DNA of 64,000 nucleotides from Opitutaceae bacterium (GTDB lineage: Bacteria > Verrucomicrobiota > Verrucomicrobiia > Opitutales > Opitutaceae), in the NCBI GenBank assembly GCA_016794625.1, contig JAEUGY010000112.1:1-64000 (forward strand), written 5' to 3'. Below the pieces are notes generated by a model. The model was given only the letters and a program-made list of their open reading frames with translations, had not been told where the DNA came from and did no database searches. Shown here in pieces: positions 1 to 7,131 of this stretch; within the stretch, counting starts at the first letter, position 1, and every line of letters begins with the position of its first letter. Both the position numbers and the translations under genes were made by a program.

Positions 1-689
1 CGGTTCTCGGAAAAGGTCAACGGGAGGAAGAGGCCGGGCAGGATTTCGGTCCGCTTCTGGATGATCTTGTAGGGATCCGAGAGATACCCCCGCGTCTGGC
101 CGCGGGTCAGGTTCACCGTGACCGAGGTCCGGGGGTTGAGCAGCTGGGTCACCCCGACCACCACGTCGTCCCCGGTCTTGACCCGCGGAGCCGGGAGGAA
201 ACGGGCGGTGATGTCATCGTCGACGCGCGCATAACCGACCAGCAGCGTGGTGTTCTTGGCGTTGAAATCCGTCAGCGTATTGATCGACCAGCCATTGGAA
301 ATGTAGTCGCTCTCCCGGCTCTGGGCGTAGGCCAGCGTAACATTGGACCGGGTGAATTGGTGGGAGAGATCGGCGGTCCAGGCCTTGCGGCGATCCGTCA
401 ATTGTGAAAGCGGCACCTGATCGCTGCCCGCCGGCGCCGGCTGACCGTTGGGGGTGGCCCCGGCGATTGCGTCGATCAGCCCCGTCAGTTTGAGTTTCGT
501 TTCCAGCCCGAGATCCTTCTCGACCAACGCGTAGTGGGCATCGACCCGGATCCGGCCATGATCCTCCTGCCAGGATTGAAACTTATAGGCGATCTGGTCC
601 TCCGCCCGGACGGATTTCGGGGAAAGGGCGGCCAGCAAACCCGCGATGGCGAACACTCTGGACGATGACGTCCATGTCGATGGTGGCAT
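1..689 (-). CDS. DUF3570 domain outer-membrane-type protein, 3' end cut by window edge
   Basis: I translated this gene from the minus strand; it begins with ATG at 689 and stays open to base 1, so about 229 residues of the N-terminal part are visible. The first 26 or so residues form a signal peptide (FAIAGLLAALSPKSVRAED). What follows is rich in alternating polar/hydrophobic strands with motifs such as YKFQSWQEDHGRIRVD and DDDITARFLPAPRVKTGDD, which is how DUF3570 proteins look; that family is predicted to form an outer-membrane beta-barrel of unknown role. It lies 95 bases behind gspM on the same strand and could be the last gene of the secretion operon, but no terminator or promoter separates or links them clearly. 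Function is not known. Confidence 0.75.
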   Translation of the reverse strand, partial: MPPSTWTSSSRVFAIAGLLAALSPKSVRAEDQIAYKFQSWQEDHGRIRVDAHYALVEKDLGLETKLKLTGLIDAIAGATPNGQPAPAGSDQVPLSQLTDRRKAWTADLSHQFTRSNVTLAYAQSRESDYISNGWSINTLTDFNAKNTTLLVGYARVDDDITARFLPAPRVKTGDDVVVGVTQLLNPRTSVTVNLTRGQTRGYLSDPYKIIQKRTEILPGLFLPLTFSEN

Positions 690-784
690 GATCGTTCGGT
701 ATCAAAACGATTTCGACGGTCGAGCTTGTTCTGATTACAAAGAGGCCCGGAACCTAGCGGGAGCCTATGCGGTCTCTGCCGGGT

Positions 785-1321
785 CTAACGGGCAATCTCG
801 ACCGAGGTGATCCGGAAGACCGCCTCGATTTCCGAAGGCCGACTGGGCACCGTGGAGAGCGAAAACTGCTCCAGGCCGACATAGGGGGCCCGCTCGACGA
901 TCTTGAAGTAGAACTTCTGCAAATCCGCGTAGTTCGCGCGTCGCGCCCGAAACTCAATCGAATGCACGGCAAATTCGGGAGTGCGCTCCGTACGCGTGGA
1001 ATCGATCTGCCGGTTGGCCGTGATGCCTGCGGCGGAAGCCATGTCCGACACCTCCGCCGTCAACCGCACCGAATCGAGGCTCTTCGCCGGATCGAGGTGC
1101 TCGATCGCCGTCTTGGCGAGCGCCTCGATGCGCTCCTGTTGGGCCAACCATTGGTCCTGGACCGCCAGGTCCGTGCCGACCTGCACATGCGTCTGGGTCG
1201 CCACCTGGAGCCGGCGCAAAAGACTGGACGACCAGATGGCTGCGGCGATGGCCAGCAGCGCCAGCAAGAGCACTTTCTCCCGCAAGAGACGGCTGAGGTA
1301 ATAGTCGCGCAATCGTTTCAT
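785..1321 (-). CDS. gspM: Type II secretion inner-membrane protein, GspM/PilO-like
   Basis: The 178-residue product has a short cytoplasmic start, one membrane helix at about residues 16-35 (KVLLLALLAIAAAIWSS), a helical/coiled stretch and a C-terminal ferredoxin-like alpha/beta domain ending in FRITSVEIAR. That is the build of GspM and PilO, which sit in the inner-membrane assembly platform and pair with GspL. Sequence identity to known GspM is hard to judge by eye, so the call leans on its place: its ATG overlaps the gspL stop by four bases and it closes the gspG-to-M series in canonical order. A PilO-like name would be equally defensible. Confidence 0.68.
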   Translation of the reverse strand: MKRLRDYYLSRLLREKVLLLALLAIAAAIWSSSLLRRLQVATQTHVQVGTDLAVQDQWLAQQERIEALAKTAIEHLDPAKSLDSVRLTAEVSDMASAAGITANRQIDSTRTERTPEFAVHSIEFRARRANYADLQKFYFKIVERAPYVGLEQFSLSTVPSRPSEIEAVFRITSVEIAR

Positions 1322-2493
1322 GGCGTGGCGGCGGGCGTCAGGGCCTCGGGTTTGAAGGTGATCACCAAGGTGAAGGTGGTGGTGGCATCGCGCAGTTCCT
1401 GGCGCGTGACCTCGACCGAAGCGACGGCGGGATTCGTCCGCAGCGCTGCCTGGTAGAGCGCCAGGTCGCCGCCGATCTTGGTCTGGGCTTCAATCTGCAG
1501 CACGTACAGGCCGCTTGTGGTGGTGCGCAGGAACTGGATCGAGTCCGGTTTCTTCGTGCCGGGATTCCCCTCAATGTGCACCATCGTGATCATCTCGAAC
1601 GGACGCAGCCGCTTGGTGGAAAGCTCCTCAATCCGCGTGGCCAGCGTTTGCTGCGCCATGATCTTGTCCACCTGGGGCTGCCGGGCCTCCAGCTTTGCCT
1701 GCCGGGAAGCACCCCAGGCCCGCAGCCCGACAATGGCGCCCTCGCCCACGAGTGAGACGAGAAGGAAAATGATCAGCCCGAGGAAGCACCGCCAGAGGGC
1801 GAGATCCCGCGCGCGCGCCCGGCGGCGGGTGGCGAGATCCTCCTTGTCGCGGACGTCCAGGCCGGAGGCCTCCGCGGTCGACACGAGCAGCGTCTTGCCG
1901 GAGGTCTGAAACACCTGGTTCGGCGCATCCCATTCGCCGGGCACCCAAACGGGTGGATCCAGCTCGGTCACCGCACCTGTCGCACCCAACGAACGGAGCA
2001 CCGCCTCGCGCACCCGGGCGCGTTCTTCGGCCGAAGCGTCGGCCGCGAGCGTTTCCGTCAGCACCCGTGTCGGCACCCCGCCCGCCACCGCCCAATGCAC
2101 GGCCGTGATCGCTTCCGGACCCGAGATGAGCCACGTGTCCCCGGCGGCGGCACCCTGGCCCGCCACGGCGACAAACGCGGGAATGACAAGGTCAGCGGTC
2201 GACCAAATCTCCGTTTCCTCCGCGGTGAACCGACGCCGGTAGGCCGCGTAGGCGAGCGCATGGGGAGAACCCGCTTTCCACACATGCCCATGATAGAGTT
2301 GGTTGACGGGAAAAGGAGAGAGCGTCTCCAGCGCGAGTTCGACCTGGGCGGCGACTTCGGCCGCCGTGCTGCCCGCGTTGACCGGAACGGACCGGACAAA
2401 GAAGCGAGGGTCGGACAGCAGCACCACCCGAGGCGGGGCCGCCTCCGCGGCAGGGGCGGAGTCGGGCGGTCGAGGGAGGGTCTCAGTGGACAT
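1318..2493 (-). CDS. gspL: Type II secretion inner-membrane protein, GspL/PilN-like
   Basis: A 391-residue protein with a cytoplasmic N-terminal part (about residues 20-230), one membrane helix at about 233-257 (LALWRCFLGLIIFLLVSL) and a periplasmic C-terminal domain of about 135 residues that ends in a beta-rich fold (VEVTRQELRDATTTFTLVITF). GspL uses this layout to link the cytoplasmic ATPase GspE to the platform and to GspM. A TTG codon at 2499 overlaps the gspK stop, but ATG at 2493 lies only two codons further in and is preferred. Its stop overlaps the gspM start. The N-terminal half shows no obvious actin-like ATPase motif, so it may be a reduced GspL. Confidence 0.68.
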   Translation of the reverse strand: MSTETLPRPPDSAPAAEAAPPRVVLLSDPRFFVRSVPVNAGSTAAEVAAQVELALETLSPFPVNQLYHGHVWKAGSPHALAYAAYRRRFTAEETEIWSTADLVIPAFVAVAGQGAAAGDTWLISGPEAITAVHWAVAGGVPTRVLTETLAADASAEERARVREAVLRSLGATGAVTELDPPVWVPGEWDAPNQVFQTSGKTLLVSTAEASGLDVRDKEDLATRRRARARDLALWRCFLGLIIFLLVSLVGEGAIVGLRAWGASRQAKLEARQPQVDKIMAQQTLATRIEELSTKRLRPFEMITMVHIEGNPGTKKPDSIQFLRTTTSGLYVLQIEAQTKIGGDLALYQAALRTNPAVASVEVTRQELRDATTTFTLVITFKPEALTPAATP

Positions 2494-2495
2494 GC

Positions 2496-3650
2496 TCAAA
2501 GCGTAGGATCAGGAGAATGCTGGGACGACATCACCACGTTTTCGGTGATTTCCAACAGAGTAAAGGGGTAGTTGAGCTTTTTCGAGCCCGCGCCCGACTC
2601 CGCGCCCGCCCCGGCCGCCGGGGTGCGCGCAGGGGTCTCCGGCTTCGGCGCTTTGGAGGTGTCCGCCGTCCGTGCTCCCGCCGCGGGACCCGAGCGCACC
2701 AGTTGTGCTCCTCCCGGCGGGGCCACGACCACGGTCAACTCATAGTGGGCCGGTCCTTTGAGCACCGCGATCCGGATGCGCAACGCCCGGATGTCGACCC
2801 CGAATCCGGTGATCGAGGTCTGTCCTCCAACGATCGCCGCCGCATCCCCGGTGTTCTTGAAGTAACCCGGACCTTGGCGGGCAAACGACCCTTCCCCGCG
2901 CAGGTACTCGGCGAAGCGCTTCTGCTGCAAGGGATCGAGGCTGCTCAAGGCAAAGAGTGCGTCTCCCGGCGCCGCGTTGAGATTCGGAGACGTGTACTGG
3001 TAGAGAGAAACGGCGTCGCGGAACCGCTGCCAAAGCGCATTCGGACGGCCCTTGTCATCGTAAAACACTTCGTTCGCCACCTTGATCGCGGCCAACTCCG
3101 AAAAGGACCGGAGCGAGCGCGCCGGCGGCTTGTAGGGCAACTCTCCGCGATCATAGTCTTCCACGCTCGGAGCCCCGGCCGAAGCGGCCACGTAGTCGGG
3201 TCGCATCCAGCCGAGCAGCGCATCCGACAGCCGTTCGGCGTCCGCTTGATGGAGCTCCCACCCCTTGAACAAGGCGACGAGCGTCGGACCTTCCAGCGTC
3301 GGCAGGGAAAGTTTTCCACTCTCGTCCTCGAACGTCACTTCGATCTTGGCGCCGTCAGCCGGCTCGTATCCAGCGAAGCCCAGGGGATCGTCCCAGCCCT
3401 CGGCCGGGCTGCGCAGTCCTCCGTTGACCGTCCGGAAATCCTCGAGCACGGCAAGCGTCGTCTCCAGCGCAGACTGGGCTTCCATGCGCAGCCGGAGCAT
3501 GTCCGCCTCGCGGGTCTCCATCAGCAGGTCATTGCTCGCCTTCTCCATGAAGGCGGTCAGCGCCACGGCCGCAAAGACGAGAGACACCAGGACAATCACG
3601 AGGACGGAACCCCTCGACCGGCCTGACACGGTGTGAGCACGCGGGAACAT
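2496..3650 (-). CDS. gspK: Type II secretion minor pseudopilin GspK
   Basis: 384 residues. After a basic N-terminus comes RGSVLVIVLVSLVFAAVALT, a prepilin-like hydrophobic helix with the cleavage region just before it. The large globular domain carries the GspK features that follow: an ESGKLSLP strand-turn, ADAERLSDALLGWMRPD and the SFSELAAIK segment. GspK caps the pseudopilus together with GspI and GspJ and lacks the usual Glu+5 of other pseudopilins; here the position after the cleavage site is also not the FTLLE form seen in its neighbours. The tail (last about 70 residues) is an Ala/Pro/Gly-rich low-complexity stretch before KLNYPFTLLEITENVV. Start ATG at 3650 lies two bases behind gspJ. 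Confidence 0.85.
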   Translation of the reverse strand: MFPRAHTVSGRSRGSVLVIVLVSLVFAAVALTAFMEKASNDLLMETREADMLRLRMEAQSALETTLAVLEDFRTVNGGLRSPAEGWDDPLGFAGYEPADGAKIEVTFEDESGKLSLPTLEGPTLVALFKGWELHQADAERLSDALLGWMRPDYVAASAGAPSVEDYDRGELPYKPPARSLRSFSELAAIKVANEVFYDDKGRPNALWQRFRDAVSLYQYTSPNLNAAPGDALFALSSLDPLQQKRFAEYLRGEGSFARQGPGYFKNTGDAAAIVGGQTSITGFGVDIRALRIRIAVLKGPAHYELTVVVAPPGGAQLVRSGPAAGARTADTSKAPKPETPARTPAAGAGAESGAGSKKLNYPFTLLEITENVVMSSQHSPDPTL

Positions 3651-3652
3651 CG

Positions 3653-4372
3653 TCAGAACGTGGGCAGTCCCTCGGCGACGGAGGGAAGGGTGATGGTGGT
3701 GTCCTGCGCCAGGCCGCCCTGCTTGAACGAAAGGCGGAGTCGCTGGGGCACGTCGTACGTATCGCCGCCTTCCCGACTGCGGCGCAGGTTGGTCTCCGAA
3801 CGCCAGCTCTTGAAGTCGGCGTCGTAGTACTCGTACTGCAGTGCCGTGACAAAGGGCGACAGCACCGTCTCCCGCGGAGGATCGTCGTCAAAGTCCGACT
3901 CCAGGCGCGAGTGCCAGAGGAGCAGCAACCCGGCGCCGTCGCGCACCGCCAGGGCGCAGACCACGTCCGGGAGGGAATGCTCCGGCCAGACAAAGAGCCG
4001 GCTGCCCTCGCGCAGCTCGAACGTAAGCAACGGTCCACTGATCCCCGTGGGCGCCTTGATTTCCTCGGCCTTCAGCCCGGGGATGCCGGCGGGCACGGCT
4101 GGCGGCCAGGCGGCGCTGCGTAATTCGCGTTCCAGGAACCGGGAGACCGCACGGACATGCTGATCGAAGAGCCGCGTGTCGCTGCCCCGTCCCCACAGTT
4201 CGCCCATGGAGAACAAAAAGGTATTCAGCCCGACCAGGACCAGTCCGACGAGCGCCAGCGAGACCAGGATTTCAATCACGGTGAATCCGGCGCGGGCCCG
4301 AGAAGACAAGATGCGCCCTCGATTGCGGGCCGCGGCGCACCCTTCGGATTTCAGACGTTCGCCGGGAGTCAT
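3653..4372 (-). CDS. gspJ: Type II secretion minor pseudopilin GspJ
   Basis: The start chosen is ATG at 4372, which overlaps the gspI stop (ATGA); a longer reading to 4522 would only add an implausible basic leader. The 239-residue protein has the type IV prepilin signature GFTVIEILVSLALVGLVLVGL at about residues 28-48, with Glu at position +5 after the glycine, the substrate of prepilin peptidase. The C-terminal domain has the conserved pattern of GspJ (FLERELRSA, LTFELREGSRLFVWPE, YEYYDADFKSW). It is a minor pseudopilin of the periplasmic pseudopilus tip. Position between gspI and gspK is canonical. Confidence 0.82.
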   Translation of the reverse strand: MTPGERLKSEGCAAARNRGRILSSRARAGFTVIEILVSLALVGLVLVGLNTFLFSMGELWGRGSDTRLFDQHVRAVSRFLERELRSAAWPPAVPAGIPGLKAEEIKAPTGISGPLLTFELREGSRLFVWPEHSLPDVVCALAVRDGAGLLLLWHSRLESDFDDDPPRETVLSPFVTALQYEYYDADFKSWRSETNLRRSREGGDTYDVPQRLRLSFKQGGLAQDTTITLPSVAEGLPTF

Positions 4373-4911
4373 CGCCGTTTCTCCTGCAATTCCAGAATCC
4401 TCTTCTGTGCCTCGGCCCGGAGTTTGTCGCGCTCCGCTGGCTCCGACCAGGTCGGACGCAGCACTCGGAACACCTGCTCGACGCGCGCCGGGGTGCTCGC
4501 CTTGGGGTCGTCGATCTGGCACGTGAAACGCACGCTGAACAGATCGGTCACCGTCGTGGGTTCAATCACCGCCTCCCACTGCACCGTACGTCCGTCGACC
4601 GTCGAATACCGCCCTCCTTCCTCCGCCTTCTTGAGGTCGGGTTCGGCGAGCAAGGCCGCCCGCGCGAATCGGAGGTCATCGTCGTTGCGCACCTGGCCGC
4701 CGATGCGGTGGTAGGCATTGAGCACATTGACATAGGCCCCGCCAAGCACCGCTGCGGCCATGGCAAACACCACCAACGCGCAGAGCACTTCGAGCAAGGT
4801 GAACCCGCGGACGAACCTCTGGGTCGCCGGGCTCCCCCGCGACGTCGCACCGATCCCGGACCGCACGGGAGCGGAAAAACGGGGGCGCAGCGCGGTGGAC
4901 GGTCCGGGCAT
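4369..4911 (-). CDS. gspI: Type II secretion minor pseudopilin GspI
   Basis: 180 residues with a class-III prepilin signal GFTLLEVLCALVVFAMAAAV at about 35-54, again with Glu at +5. The following domain (AYHRIGGQVRNDDDLRFARAALL and the later beta strands RYSTVDGRTVQWEAVIEP) fits a GspI-type minor pseudopilin; the C-terminus is a charged helix (RDKLRAEAQKRILELQEKRR) not seen in classical GspI. Assignment as I rather than another minor pseudopilin rests mostly on order in the operon. The leader before the prepilin helix is long, about 34 residues; a later start cannot be excluded. Confidence 0.75.
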   Translation of the reverse strand: MPGPSTALRPRFSAPVRSGIGATSRGSPATQRFVRGFTLLEVLCALVVFAMAAAVLGGAYVNVLNAYHRIGGQVRNDDDLRFARAALLAEPDLKKAEEGGRYSTVDGRTVQWEAVIEPTTVTDLFSVRFTCQIDDPKASTPARVEQVFRVLRPTWSEPAERDKLRAEAQKRILELQEKRR

Positions 4912-4914
4912 GAC

Positions 4915-5445
4915 TTAGCGGGTCGTCGTCTTGTCCTTGATCGCCGCGCAGGTCCACGGATCGATCTGCAGGTAGCGCGGTTCGCCCCCGCGGCTGCGCA
5001 ACTGAACGCGGAACGACGAGCAGGTGCCGTCGGGATAGAAGGTCACAAACGGCATGGGCCGCGTCTCGACCAAAGTGCCGCCAATCAGGACCGTGGAGCG
5101 CCCGGCGGAACTCGCCGAGAGAAAATCAATGGTCAGCTCGCCGTCGAAGGGCACGGGGAACTTCCGCGACCCTTCCGACGTCGTCGCATCAAAGGTCTTG
5201 CTCTTGGCCTCATACGCCAGCCGCACTTCCTGTCCGCGCAGGAGTGCATACTTGCGGGCCTCGGTCACGGCTTTCCAAAAGACATCCTCGGCCGACACCG
5301 GGCCTTGGGCAAGGAGCCGGTTCGCTCCGGTCACCACCAACCCGCCGAGCAACCCGATGAGGGCGAGCGCGAGCAGGATTTCCAGCAACGTGAACGCAGA
5401 GGAAACCGCGGCGCGAACCTCACGATGACGCCGGACGAGTCCCAT
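4915..5445 (-). CDS. gspH: Type II secretion pseudopilin GspH
   Basis: 176 residues. The prepilin helix AFTLLEILLALALIGLLGGLV begins at about residue 17, cleaved before Phe with Glu at +5. The globular part has the GspH/FimT-like run VFWKAVTEARKYALLRGQEVRLAYEAKSKTFDA followed by beta strands and FYPDGTCSSFRVQL, the FxPDG(T/S) motif that is typical for GspH/FimT proteins. It is a minor pseudopilin that sits just below the I-J-K tip. It is separated from gspI by three bases and from gspG by nine, so all are co-transcribed. Confidence 0.82.
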   Translation of the reverse strand: MGLVRRHREVRAAVSSAFTLLEILLALALIGLLGGLVVTGANRLLAQGPVSAEDVFWKAVTEARKYALLRGQEVRLAYEAKSKTFDATTSEGSRKFPVPFDGELTIDFLSASSAGRSTVLIGGTLVETRPMPFVTFYPDGTCSSFRVQLRSRGGEPRYLQIDPWTCAAIKDKTTTR

Positions 5446-5454
5446 GCGTCGTCC

Positions 5455-5937
5455 TTACCAATTGCCGATGTCATCGGCGGTGCCGTCGGTCCGATCGTTG
5501 CCCTTCGACCAGAGATCGTACCCCAGCTTATTCTTCACTCCGGGATAGCGGTACTGGTACGGCTCACCCCACGGATCCAGAGGCAGTTTGCCGCCTTTCA
5601 TTTCCAAATACGGGCCATGCCAGCGGTCCGCGCGATTGGAGGGGGCGGTCAGGAGCACCTGGAGCCCCTCGGCGGTCGACGGGTAATCACCCATGTCGAG
5701 ACGATAGGCGGTGATCGGAGTTTTCATCGTCGTCTGCACAAACATCTCCGTCACCTTGACCCGGTTGCCACCCAGGATGCCTTCCACGTTGGTCACGGCC
5801 AGGCCGACCAGCAACCCGATGATGGCGAGCACGACCAGGATCTCCAGCAGGGTGAAAGCCTGGCGCGAGGCCCATAACCCGCGCCCGACCTGCGTTTTCT
5901 GAGTCTCAACCACAGGGGAAGATGATGAAAGCGACAT
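5455..5937 (-). CDS. gspG: Type II secretion major pseudopilin GspG
   Basis: 160 residues from ATG 5937; an in-frame codon at 6003 would add 22 residues without family support. The prepilin segment AFTLLEILVVLAIIGLLVGLA is followed by YRLDMGDYPSTAEGLQVLL, the very conserved GspG hallmark, and by the C-terminal calcium-binding loop region (PLDPWGEPYQYRYPG, GYDLWSKGNDRTDGTADDIGNW). GspG polymerises into the pseudopilus that pushes folded exoproteins through the secretin. First gene of the gspG-M operon. The 157 bases upstream to the AraC stop should hold the operon promoter. gspC, D, E and F are not in this window. Confidence 0.93.
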   Translation of the reverse strand: MSLSSSSPVVETQKTQVGRGLWASRQAFTLLEILVVLAIIGLLVGLAVTNVEGILGGNRVKVTEMFVQTTMKTPITAYRLDMGDYPSTAEGLQVLLTAPSNRADRWHGPYLEMKGGKLPLDPWGEPYQYRYPGVKNKLGYDLWSKGNDRTDGTADDIGNW

Positions 5938-6094
5938 ACGTTGGCAGACAATACCGCCGGAACCAGACTGTCCAGCCCGCGACGTGCTGTCACCTCCGAC
6001 CACGGGGGGTGCGCATTGTTTCTCGAAACGTTTACACCTGACTCGGAGGTCAACGTGCGTCGGGCGGGGGGTTCCAACCGGGTCGCCCCCGGGC

Positions 6095-6961
6095 TCACGC
6101 GCTCATGGTCCGCTCTTCCGGGCGGGCGCTGAACTCGCGCACCGGCACCACCCCCGGGGGGAGCGGTTTGCTGAATCCGGCGACCAGGCGCTTGCGCCAA
6201 TGCGTCGGAGTAAAGTGGTGCACCCGCTTGTACTCGCGACAGAAGTGGCTGGCGCTGGCGAAACCGCAGTGCCGGGCGACGTCCTCCAGCGTCAGCGCGC
6301 TGCGGCTCATCAGGCTGTTGGCCTTCTCCAGCCGGATGCGTTGAAACGCGGTCTTCGGACTGTGTTTGCGCACCTGCCAGAACAGGCGACGGAGGTGACT
6401 GGGAGAAACGTGAACCGCGTCCGCGGCTTCCTTGACCGAGGGATTGCGGGCCAGATGTTCGGCGTACCACGTCGAGGCCCGCTCCACCTTGAAGTGAGCC
6501 AGGTCCGGCAGCGCGGGCGGAAGGCTCGTGGTCTGGTCCGACAACGCCAGCGCGCAAAGGTCCATCAGCCGGCCTTGGAACACCAGGGGACTGAGCAGGC
6601 TGGGCTGCCGGAAATGAGGCTCCACTTCGGCTGCAATGGCCGTCAGGCGGGCGACATCCTCATCGGTCAGTCGTTTGGAAAACCACCCCTTTTCCCGGAC
6701 AATCTCGTCGAGCGGATAAGGCACCGAGCCAAAGTGGAAGGCGATCCGATGAAACGCCCGCCGGCCGTCATCCGCCCAGGCATGCGAGCATTCCGGGGGA
6801 AAGATCCACAACGTCCGCTCCTTCAACTCCGGTTTTTCGCCGTCCTTCAGGACCGCGGCGCACCGGCCTTTGACCACAGCGTAGAACTCCCAATTGGTCC
6901 GCGTATTGCAGAGCATGGCGTTCTTCCATCGAATGACTCCGTTGGCGAAGTACCTGAGCAT
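6095..6961 (-). CDS. AraC-family transcriptional regulator
   Basis: 288 residues. The N-terminal 130 or so residues form an AraC_binding-type cupin-like sensing domain (NWEFYAVVKGRCAAVLKDGEKPELKERTLWIFPPECSHAW). The C-terminal hundred carry two helix-turn-helix units: NPSVKEAADAVHVSPSHLRRLFWQVRK and LTLEDVARHCGFASASHFCREYKRVHHFTPTHWRK, the latter being the standard AraC signature. It lies between a TonB receptor and the secretion operon on the same strand, separated from the receptor by a strong terminator, so it is transcribed on its own or leads into gspG. Such regulators often sense sugars; the ligand here is unknown. Confidence 0.88.
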   Translation of the reverse strand: MLRYFANGVIRWKNAMLCNTRTNWEFYAVVKGRCAAVLKDGEKPELKERTLWIFPPECSHAWADDGRRAFHRIAFHFGSVPYPLDEIVREKGWFSKRLTDEDVARLTAIAAEVEPHFRQPSLLSPLVFQGRLMDLCALALSDQTTSLPPALPDLAHFKVERASTWYAEHLARNPSVKEAADAVHVSPSHLRRLFWQVRKHSPKTAFQRIRLEKANSLMSRSALTLEDVARHCGFASASHFCREYKRVHHFTPTHWRKRLVAGFSKPLPPGVVPVREFSARPEERTMSA

Positions 6962-7075
6962 GGGGTACGGGGTTGGACGCAGCCTGCAATCAACGGCGCG
7001 GCCGGCGAGAAGCGGGTTTGCCGGTCAGTCCGATAATAGTCCCCGCCCCACCCCGAAAGCGTCGTCTGCGGACAT

Positions 7076-7105
7076 AAAAAAGCCGGCGGGCCCAGGCCCG
7101 CCGGC
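7076..7105 (-). terminator. Rho-independent terminator of the TonB receptor gene
   Basis: On the minus strand a perfect GC hairpin (arms at 7096-7105 and 7082-7091, ten pairs, four-base loop) is followed directly by a run of six U (7081-7076). It starts 27 bases after the receptor stop codon and is the cleanest intrinsic terminator in the window. Confidence 0.92.
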
Positions 7106-7131
7106 GAGACTGAAGAGCCCCGTCGAGGCGA

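Noticed and set aside
6026..6033. AAACGTTT palindrome before gspG as a LacI-type operator
   Set aside because: Only eight bases are symmetric, the flanks do not extend it, and no LacI-family gene is in the window.
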